From positions 1-6,632 of the forward strand of contig JAUWLI010000168.1 of the NCBI GenBank assembly GCA_030613765.1: 6,632 bases of DNA, read 5' to 3'. Both the position numbers and the translations under genes were made by a program. This stretch comes from Phycisphaerae bacterium. GTDB lineage: Bacteria; Planctomycetota; Phycisphaerae; Sedimentisphaerales; SG8-4. Below the pieces are notes generated by a model. That model was given only the letters and a program-made list of their open reading frames with translations, did not search any database and had not been told where the DNA came from. Below, piece by piece: positions 1 through 4,897 of this stretch (position 1 is the first letter of the stretch; each line of letters begins with the position of its first letter).

Positions 1-99
1 ACTGCTGAGTCCGTCAATTTGCTTATGACTAAGGATGATATTATCCGCTGTCCTAACTGCACGAGAATACTTGTGCTTGGAGGCGAGAAGCATATTTAA
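1..99 (+). CDS. C4-type zinc-ribbon protein, C-terminal fragment
   Basis: This is the 3' end of a gene that begins before the window; frame 1 is open from base 1 to a TAA at 97-99 and gives 32 residues. The readable tail contains DDIIRCPNCTRILVL, with a CPNC knuckle followed by RIL. This closely resembles the end of the C4-type zinc-ribbon family (zf-RING_7, Pfam PF02591), whose members have a long coiled coil and finish with a C-terminal ribbon of the form RCPxCGRILY. Only the second cysteine pair is visible; the first pair and the coiled coil must lie upstream. Here the usual glycine after the second cysteine is threonine. The family's molecular role is poorly defined. In mycobacteria a member (Rv2229c) lies directly before an RNase HI gene, as this fragment does, which supports the call. 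The next gene starts 22 bases after the stop, so co-transcription is likely. Confidence 0.72.
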   Translation, partial: TAESVNLLMTKDDIIRCPNCTRILVLGGEKHI

Positions 100-107
100 T
101 GTCAGGG

Positions 108-142
108 CATCGAAATACGAGATGCAAGATACGAGATACGAA
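108..142 (+). repeat. Degenerate 7-base tandem repeat (ATACGAG type)
   Basis: Four consecutive 7-base units are visible: ATACGAG at 115-121, ATGCAAG at 122-128, ATACGAG at 129-135 and ATACGAA at 136-142. A weaker unit, CATCGAA, precedes them at 108-114. The run fills the gap between the zinc-ribbon stop and the next gene and continues into that gene: the second unit supplies its ATG, and the repeat encodes the first residues, MQDTRYE. Related units occur at 1209-1229, 1773-1786 and 6534-6583. It resembles in kind the short tandemly repeated heptamers known from cyanobacterial intergenic DNA; whether this is a genome-wide family cannot be told from one window. Confidence 0.7.
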
Positions 143-1195
143 GTAATCGCTTACACAGATGGTGGCAGTAGAGGCAACCCAGGCCCGGCGGCTGCCGGAT
201 ACGTTCTGACCGACTCGGCCGGAACTCAATTACAGGCAAAGGCCTTCTTTATTGGCCGCAATACTAACAACGTGGCCGAGTACACCGGAGTAGTTAAAGC
301 CCTCGAAGCCGCAATAAAGATTGGTGCTAAACGGCTAATTGTTTTCAGTGACAGCCAGTTGCTTGTCAGACAAATTAATGGCGAATACAAAGTAAAAAGC
401 GAGCAAATCAGGCCTCTTTTCCAGCAAGCCGTAGAGATGCTCGGCCGGTTAGAAAGCTGGAAAGTGCAATTCGTTTTCAGGGAGAAAAATAAAGAGGCCG
501 ACAAACTTGTAAACCAGGCATTAGATCTCGGACAGGATGTTGAAGACAAACCAGTGCCTAAAACACACAATATAAAACCGATTCGGCTCGGTGTGCTGAT
601 CAGCGGCGGCGGTACGACGTTGATGAATATCCTCGCATATATTAAGCAGGGCCGGCTAAATGCCGAGGTTGCCATCGTAATATGTTCACGCTCAACCGTG
701 GCTGGCGTCGAAAAGGCAAAGAAAGCCGGACTCAAAGTAAAAATCATCCGCAAAAAAGACTTTCCTGGCATTGATGAATTTAGCAAGCGAATCGAGGAAG
801 AACTTGTTGCTGCCAATGTGGACCTCATCGTCCAGGGAGGCTGGCTCTGTCTTTGGAAAATACCCGCACGATATGAAAACTGTGTCATGAACATACATCC
901 TGCTCTGCTGCCGAGTTTCGGAGGACAAGGTATGTGGGGTCATCATGTCCACGAGGCGGTTCTTGCGGCCGGCTGTAAAATAAGCGGCTGTACAGTACAT
1001 TTCTGCACAAACGAGTACGATAAAGGACCAATAATTGTCCAGCAAGCCTGTGAGGTCAAAAACAGTGATACACCTGAGACTCTTGCTGACAGGGTCTTTG
1101 AGGCCGAATGTGTCGCATATCCACAGGCAATAAGGCTGTTCGCAGAAGGTAAATTACAAGTTCAAGACGGCAAAATAGTTGTTTTTGACTCGTAA
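122..1195 (+). CDS. rnhA-purN: RNase HI - PurN fusion protein (ribonuclease H plus GAR formyltransferase)
   Basis: This 357-residue protein joins two enzymes. Residues 6-137 are an RNase HI domain, which cuts the RNA strand of RNA-DNA hybrids. It has the YTDGGSRGNPGP motif and all four metal-binding acids: D13, E53 (in NNVAEY), D77 (in FSDS) and D127 (in NKEADKLVN). After a linker of about 15 residues (139-153), residues 154-350 are a PurN domain, which transfers a formyl group from 10-formyl-THF to glycinamide ribonucleotide in purine synthesis. Its catalytic residues are present: N257 and H259 in NIHPALLP and D300 in EYDKGP. The phosphate loop reads SGGGTTL (161-167) instead of the E. coli GNGSNL form. 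I chose the ATG at 122 because the frame extension to an ATG at 35 overlaps the zinc-ribbon gene and adds residues unlike RNase H. No good Shine-Dalgarno precedes 122 (AGGG at 104-107 is too far). The frame is unbroken through the junction, so this is a real fusion unless the assembly is wrong. Confidence 0.9.
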   Translation: MQDTRYEVIAYTDGGSRGNPGPAAAGYVLTDSAGTQLQAKAFFIGRNTNNVAEYTGVVKALEAAIKIGAKRLIVFSDSQLLVRQINGEYKVKSEQIRPLFQQAVEMLGRLESWKVQFVFREKNKEADKLVNQALDLGQDVEDKPVPKTHNIKPIRLGVLISGGGTTLMNILAYIKQGRLNAEVAIVICSRSTVAGVEKAKKAGLKVKIIRKKDFPGIDEFSKRIEEELVAANVDLIVQGGWLCLWKIPARYENCVMNIHPALLPSFGGQGMWGHHVHEAVLAAGCKISGCTVHFCTNEYDKGPIIVQQACEVKNSDTPETLADRVFEAECVAYPQAIRLFAEGKLQVQDGKIVVFDS

Positions 1196-1208
1196 TCCGG
1201 GACGCGAA

Positions 1209-1261
1209 CTTCGAGATAAGAGATATGAAACTCGTTGGAAGCTAATGGCTAACTTCTAATG
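1209..1261 (+). repeat. Two short runs of degenerate 7-base repeats
   Basis: The gap between the fusion gene and the next gene shows 7-base periodicity in two forms. At 1209-1229 the units CTTCGAG, ATAAGAG and ATATGAA follow one another and look like decayed copies of the ATACGAG unit at 115-142. After an irregular stretch, 1241-1261 holds GCTAATG, GCTAACT and TCTAATG, a second and different heptamer. The gap has no other recognisable content: no convincing promoter or terminator hairpin is visible in 1196-1272. Confidence 0.5.
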
Positions 1262-1289
1262 TGGCACAAAACGGAAGGTTTCTATCGGA

Positions 1290-1760
1290 GTGAAAAGAAG
1301 GCAAAAAATCATATTAAGAGATTTTGTGACCGTAATGGTCATTACGGCTGTTGTGGTTTTTGCAATGATCATCTTCAAGGATTTTGTCAATCGCTCAGAG
1401 GCAATGCGGGCAATGGGGGATCTCCGCCAGGAAATCAAAAAGTACCGGGATGAGCACAGCTCAGTGCCCCCCAAAACCTGGGTCGATAGGCAGATGGAAA
1501 ATCTGCCAGGGAACATTAGGCTCGGGAACTTGCAGTATAGAGCCCGGTGGATCACATTTGAATCAACCCCGGATGAGTTTTTAGCTTACACCGAAGCAAA
1601 TTACAATTTGCTGGTCGGCAAAGGTTATATCGTGCTAAGGCTTGGTGCAGTTCTAAGGGATGATGGGCACCCGGAGTGGATAGACAGGAAAGAATTCAAA
1701 ACGCTTTTAGCACAACAGCAAAGCCCGGAAGAAATTCAAATGCTGCAGAAGCAGCAGTAA
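1290..1760 (+). CDS. Small single-pass membrane protein of unknown function
   Basis: I do not recognise this 156-residue protein. It starts with a basic stretch (MKRRQK), has one hydrophobic helix at about residues 12-29, then a charged, probably helical segment (31-53) and a mixed domain up to about 140, ending in a glutamine-rich tail. With this layout most of the protein should face the periplasm, held by an uncleaved N-terminal anchor. The long N-terminal helix running out of the membrane is reminiscent of type II secretion pseudopilins, but the GFxxxE processing motif is absent, so I do not call it one. The start is a GTG; GGAAGG at 1273-1278 is a possible, rather distant ribosome site (11-base spacing), and an in-frame ATG at 1335 lies inside the membrane helix and is unlikely. 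Its end converges with clpC across a 30-base gap. It could be co-transcribed with the fusion gene 94 bases upstream. Confidence 0.7.
   Translation: MKRRQKIILRDFVTVMVITAVVVFAMIIFKDFVNRSEAMRAMGDLRQEIKKYRDEHSSVPPKTWVDRQMENLPGNIRLGNLQYRARWITFESTPDEFLAYTEANYNLLVGKGYIVLRLGAVLRDDGHPEWIDRKEFKTLLAQQQSPEEIQMLQKQQ
1732..1756 (-). terminator. Possible weak terminator for clpC
   Basis: A perfect 6-bp stem, TGCTGC at 1741-1746 and GCAGCA at 1751-1756, with a 4-base loop lies at the very end of the preceding plus-strand gene, just before its stop. Read on the minus strand it falls 35 bases past the clpC stop and is followed by a broken T-rich tail (TTTGAATTTCTT). That makes it a candidate end point for clpC mRNA. 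The T tract is interrupted, so the call is weak; on the plus strand the hairpin has no T tract. Confidence 0.3.
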
Positions 1761-1772
1761 ACGTAAAGCCAG

Positions 1773-1786
1773 ATCCGAAATACGCC
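1773..1786 (+). repeat. ATACG-type heptamer pair in the convergent gap
   Basis: The 30-base gap between the convergent genes contains ATCCGAA followed by ATACGCC. The 9-mer CGAAATACG (1776-1784) is identical to 111-119 in the heptamer run ahead of the RNase HI-PurN gene. This is a short match, but it falls again in a gene junction. Confidence 0.35.
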
Positions 1787-1790
1787 CTTT

Positions 1791-4298
1791 TCATTCTGAT
1801 TGTACAATGGGCTCTTTGCTTTCTTCAGGCTTCTTTTCTTTTACCAAAAAGCCGGTAAATTTCAGGTTCTCTTCGTCCTGAACGTCAATCTTTATGAGGT
1901 TTTTGTCTTTGAATTTGCCTATCAGGACAGCTTCTGAAAGCGGGTCTTCTATGTAGTGTTCGATTGCCCTTCGCAGAGGCCTTGCCCCGAATTCAGGATT
2001 GTAACCTTTGTCGATGAGAAATTCCTTGGCCTGCTCAGTCAGCTCCAGCTTCAAGCCGTGCTCCGTCAGCCGCTTGAACACTTTCGCAAGCTCGAACTCA
2101 ACGATAGTTTGTAAATCTATTCTTGTTAACGCCCTGAAGACTATCGTGTCATCAATTCGGTTCAGGAACTCGGGCCTGAACTGCCGCTCCACTTCTTTCT
2201 GAAGCATATCTTTCATTTTCTCGTAATTGGCCTCAGGGCTCTTTTTGCCAAAGCCGAAACCTGCCTGGTTCTTAATCAGGTCGGCACCGAGATTGCTGGT
2301 CATAATTAGAATGACATTTTTGAAATCGATACTTCTCCCGAAGCTGTCGGTCAACCTGCCCTCGTCCATAATTTGCAGAAGCATATTGTAAATGTCCGGA
2401 TGTGCCTTTTCTATTTCGTCCAGCAGCAGTACAGCGTAAGGTCTCCGTCTGATCCTTTCGGTCAATTGTCCACCCTCTTCATATCCCACATAGCCCGGAG
2501 GCGCCCCAACCAATCGGCTCACATTGTGCTTCTCCATAAATTCGCTCATATCTAAAGTGATTAGCGCATTTTTATCGCTGAACAGAAACTCTGCTAGAGC
2601 TTGAGCGAGCAGAGTCTTTCCCACCCCGCTGGGCCCGAGTAGTATAAAGCAACCCATCGGCCGATTCGGGTCTTTCATACCGCTTCTGCTTCGTCGCACC
2701 GCTTTGGATACGGCACTGATTGCCTCATCCTGGGAGACAACCGTTTTATGCAGTTCAGCTTCCAGTTCCAAAAGTCTCTGTGTCTCTTTCTTCTCCAGTT
2801 TCGTCAGCGGAACCCCCGTCATATTGCTTACGACCTCTGCGATAATTTCGCTATCCACTTCCCCGGTCTTTTCTTTATTTTCGTCGTACCATTTTTTCTG
2901 CAGTTGCGTCTTCTCATCCAGAATCTTTTGGGCCTCATCTCTCAATGCCGCCGCTTGCTCGTAGTCGGCGTTTTTAACCGCCTCATCTTTTTCTCTTTGC
3001 AGTTTTTCAATCTTTCCCTCTTTCTCCTTCAAATCCAGCGGAGGAGTCATATTCTTAAGCCGAACCCTTGCGCCTGATTCATCGATAACATCTATCGCCT
3101 TGTCAGGCAGACACCTGCCGGCGATGTATCTGGTTGACAGCTCCACTGCCTGATAAAGGGCCTCGTCCGTAAAGTGAACCTTGTGGTGCGACTCATAGCG
3201 GTCCTGAAGTCCTCTAAGAATATCCAGGGTCTCATCCTTTGTAGGTGGTTCGACAATTATTGTCTGGAACCGTCTCTCAAGCGCGCCATCCTTTTCAATA
3301 TGCTTTCTAAACTCGTCCAGAGTAGTAGCCCCGATACATTGCACTTCACCTCTGGCAAGTGCGGGCTTTAGCACGTTTGAGGCATCGATAGCACCCTCAG
3401 CACCGCCGGCTCCCACCAGGGTATGCAGTTCATCAATGAATAAAACAACGTTCTTGGCCCTTCTGACCTCGTTGATGACCGCCTTAATTCGCTCTTCGAA
3501 TTGCCCGCGGTATTTTGTACCGGCAACCATCATCGCCAAATCAAGCACCACAATTCGTTTGTCCTTTAGCAGTTCCGGCACTGTCTTATTGACTATCTGC
3601 TGGCTGAGTCCCTCTACGATGGCTGTTTTACCAACACCTGCTTCACCTAATAGCACCGGGTTGTTTTTCGTACGTCTGCATAGTATTTGCACTAATCGCT
3701 CAATTTCATTCTTTCTCCCGATTACCGGATCAAGTTCATCATTTTGAGCTAATTCCGTAAGGTCTCTGCCGAAACTATCCAGTGCGGGTGTCTTGCTCTT
3801 TGGCTTTCGTCCTACAGCCGGCCCCATCTTCATACCGAGACCGACAGGACCATCATCCACTCCCGCCCCAAGCAGGTTTAAGACCTCCTGGCGCACCTCC
3901 TCAAGCTTCAGACCAACACTCATAAGAACCTGAGCTGCTATACCTTCGGTTTCTCGCAGAATACCCAGCAGGATGTGTTCGGTCCCAACATAATTGTGGT
4001 TAAGCGACCTGGCCTCCTCGATAGCATACTCAATGACCTTCTTGGCTCGCGGTGTCTGCGGAAGCTTTCCCATGGTAACCATATCAGGCCCGCTCTTGAC
4101 CTGTTTTTCCACCTCCAGGCGGAGCTTCTTTATATCCACATCCAGGTTCTTCAGAACTGTAGCCCCCACTCCGCTGCCCTCTTTAACCAGGCCCAGCAGG
4201 ATATGCTCGGTTCCTATATATTCGTGGTTAAATCGCTGGGCCTCCTGGTTGGCCAGCGCCATAACCTTGCGTGCACGGTCTGTAAAACGCTCAAACAT
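1791..4298 (-). CDS. clpC: ATP-dependent Clp protease ATP-binding subunit ClpC
   Basis: This 835-residue protein is a full-length class I Clp/Hsp100 unfoldase that feeds proteins to the ClpP peptidase in the cytoplasm. Two Clp_N repeats are visible, around residues 5-65 and 80-143, each with an NYxGTEHILLG-type core. The first AAA+ domain has Walker A GEAGVGKT (218-225), Walker B FIDE (287-290) and pore loop KYRG (262-265). Residues 420-470 form the short middle domain with a UVR motif (ADYEQAAALRDEA), which marks ClpC rather than ClpB or ClpA. The second AAA+ domain has Walker A GPSGVGKT (555-562), Walker B LLLDE (624-628) and pore loop GYVG (602-605). GFGF at 680-683 sits where the ClpP-docking loop is expected. 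The ATG is preceded by AAGAGGT (4304-4310) at good spacing. No ClpP, McsA/McsB or CtsR gene is nearby. It is transcribed alone from its own promoter and I see no CIRCE or CtsR box. Confidence 0.97.
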   Translation of the reverse strand: MFERFTDRARKVMALANQEAQRFNHEYIGTEHILLGLVKEGSGVGATVLKNLDVDIKKLRLEVEKQVKSGPDMVTMGKLPQTPRAKKVIEYAIEEARSLNHNYVGTEHILLGILRETEGIAAQVLMSVGLKLEEVRQEVLNLLGAGVDDGPVGLGMKMGPAVGRKPKSKTPALDSFGRDLTELAQNDELDPVIGRKNEIERLVQILCRRTKNNPVLLGEAGVGKTAIVEGLSQQIVNKTVPELLKDKRIVVLDLAMMVAGTKYRGQFEERIKAVINEVRRAKNVVLFIDELHTLVGAGGAEGAIDASNVLKPALARGEVQCIGATTLDEFRKHIEKDGALERRFQTIIVEPPTKDETLDILRGLQDRYESHHKVHFTDEALYQAVELSTRYIAGRCLPDKAIDVIDESGARVRLKNMTPPLDLKEKEGKIEKLQREKDEAVKNADYEQAAALRDEAQKILDEKTQLQKKWYDENKEKTGEVDSEIIAEVVSNMTGVPLTKLEKKETQRLLELEAELHKTVVSQDEAISAVSKAVRRSRSGMKDPNRPMGCFILLGPSGVGKTLLAQALAEFLFSDKNALITLDMSEFMEKHNVSRLVGAPPGYVGYEEGGQLTERIRRRPYAVLLLDEIEKAHPDIYNMLLQIMDEGRLTDSFGRSIDFKNVILIMTSNLGADLIKNQAGFGFGKKSPEANYEKMKDMLQKEVERQFRPEFLNRIDDTIVFRALTRIDLQTIVEFELAKVFKRLTEHGLKLELTEQAKEFLIDKGYNPEFGARPLRRAIEHYIEDPLSEAVLIGKFKDKNLIKIDVQDEENLKFTGFLVKEKKPEESKEPIVQSE

Positions 4299-4351
4299 CT
4301 TTTACCTCTTCATTAGTAAATAGCATCTTAGTGTGTATGATACCCTTTATA

Positions 4352-4380
4352 ATTATACCATTATCAACCCATCTTAAGAA
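4352..4380 (-). promoter_or_regulatory. clpC promoter (extended -10, sigma-70 type)
   Basis: On the minus strand TGG-TATAAT (4352-4360) is a perfect -10 box with a TG extension. The -35 hexamer at 17-base spacing is TTCTTA (4375-4380), a poor match, which is usual for extended -10 promoters. Transcription would begin near 4345 and leave a leader of about 47 bases before the clpC ATG. Nothing in the leader looks like a heat-shock operator. Confidence 0.6.
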
Positions 4381-4515
4381 AGCTAAAAACTTTACAATTC
4401 AACAGTTTTTACGATTTGCATTTTATGTTGTTTGTTTCTTTTTGCCGGAGCCCTTGATAATATCCCTCAAATGAAGTTAATGTTCGTTTATAGGACTACT
4501 TTTTCTCTTTAATCT

Positions 4516-4535
4516 GTTTTTTATCGACAAAAAAC
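4516..4535. other. AT-rich perfect palindrome
   Basis: GTTTTTT (4516-4522) and AAAAAAC (4529-4535) form a perfect 7-bp inverted repeat around the 6-base centre ATCGAC. As RNA this would be a weak A-U hairpin; as DNA it is a plausible dimeric-protein site or a bent A-tract element. No gene start is within 200 bases, so its role is unknown. Confidence 0.4.
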
Positions 4536-4549
4536 GCTGTTGACTTTCC

Positions 4550-4611
4550 CGTGGACCACCCATTTTGCCCGCTTATGGCGGATTTTCTTGGGATTTCTAA
4601 AAGGATCCACG
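4550..4611. ncRNA. Candidate nested stem structure
   Basis: CGTGGA (4550-4555) pairs with TCCACG (4606-4611), and the adjacent CC (4556-4557) can pair with GG (4603-4604) across a bulged A. Inside, CCCA (4559-4562) pairs with TGGG (4589-4592), and CCGC (4569-4572) pairs with GCGG (4578-4581) around a 5-base loop. The nested arms suggest a folded RNA or an unusual DNA element. The strand is not known. No riboswitch or housekeeping RNA motif that I know fits, and hand-found pairings of this size can arise by chance. Confidence 0.3.
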
Positions 4612-4630
4612 AAAAACGGCATTTCTGCCG
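4612..4630 (-). terminator. Possible intrinsic terminator upstream of clpC, overlapped by an alternative hairpin
   Basis: Read on the minus strand, CGGCA-GAAA-TGCCG is a 5-bp stem closed by a GNRA-type tetraloop and followed directly by five T residues (4612-4616). A second hairpin, 4627-4644, uses part of the same arm: GCC with GGC and GTCT with AGAC, a 7-bp stem with one bulge and a 3-base loop. The two cannot form together, which is the usual logic of an attenuator. It lies about 310 bases before clpC and beyond the promoter proposed for that gene, so it would act only on a longer minus-strand transcript. Confidence 0.35.
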
Positions 4631-4651
4631 GTCTAAGAGACGGCTCTATGT

Positions 4652-4670
4652 CTGATTTTGTATCAGTTTT
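4652..4670 (+). terminator. Possible weak plus-strand terminator
   Basis: CTGAT (4652-4656) pairs with ATCAG (4662-4666) around a 5-base loop and is followed by four T residues. It could end a short plus-strand transcript covering the structured segment at 4550-4644. The stem is short and AT-rich, so it would be inefficient, and no clear promoter for such a transcript is seen. Confidence 0.22.
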
Positions 4671-4811
4671 GAGATCGTTTGCCGGCTTTGTTTATTTTTA
4701 GGACCTCGAACTAAGAATTGGATTCATATTGTACAAAACGTCACAGAATGGGCGCCTTTCAAGTAAATCTGTACTGGCGTTTGCGGAAATAAAGGTGCGG
4801 GCAAAAACTTC

Positions 4812-4840
4812 TGGACACAAGTGATAATTGTGTTTATATA
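4812..4840 (+). promoter_or_regulatory. Promoter of the secreted barrel gene
   Basis: TGGACA (4812-4817, five of six matches to the -35 consensus) is followed after exactly 17 bases by TATATA (4835-4840); an overlapping TATAAA starts at 4837. Transcription should start near 4847, giving a leader of about 50 bases to the start codon. No operator is evident. Confidence 0.55.
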
Positions 4841-4882
4841 AATCTACGGATGTGATGCTGTATTTGTGTTCTTATATCTCGG

Positions 4883-4890
4883 AAAGGAGG
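4883..4890 (+). promoter_or_regulatory. Strong Shine-Dalgarno that fixes a TTG start
   Basis: AAAGGAGG is a near-perfect ribosome binding site and ends 7 bases before the TTG at 4898. No ATG or GTG in that frame lies at a suitable distance, so the TTG is the start. The residues that follow form a signal-peptide-like sequence, which supports it. Confidence 0.85.
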
Positions 4891-4897
4891 ATAAATC

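Larger units (their letters stand above)
4381..4811. other. Long non-coding intergenic region between divergent genes
   Basis: About 430 bases lie between the clpC promoter and the promoter of the secreted barrel gene, with no believable coding frame on either strand. The part at 4381-4510 is AT-rich and I see nothing definite in it. From 4516 to 4670 the sequence becomes rich in inverted repeats, described separately. From 4671 to 4811 there are only short palindromes such as GCCGGC (4681-4686 area), TTGTACAA (4729-4736) and GGCGCC (4751-4756), with no arrangement that I can interpret. Confidence 0.6.

Noticed and set aside
35..121. Upstream ATG extension of the RNase HI-PurN gene
   Set aside because: The extra 29 residues overlap the end of the zinc-ribbon gene, have no ribosome site and look nothing like an RNase H N terminus; they are the zinc-ribbon gene read in another frame.
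226..1045. Two minus-strand open frames of 222 and 117 codons opposite the fusion gene
   Set aside because: They lie antisense to a clearly conserved protein and show no recognisable domain.
3994..4323. Plus-strand open frames opposite the start of clpC
   Set aside because: They are antisense shadows of the ClpC N-terminal repeats and have no ribosome site or domain.
4299..4400. CIRCE or CtsR operator ahead of clpC
   Set aside because: Neither the TTAGCACTC/GAGTGCTAA inverted repeat nor tandem GGTCAAA units are present.
4540..4568. TTGACT at 4540-4545 as a -35 box for a plus-strand RNA
   Set aside because: The sequence at the right spacing (TTTTGC) is not a -10 box.
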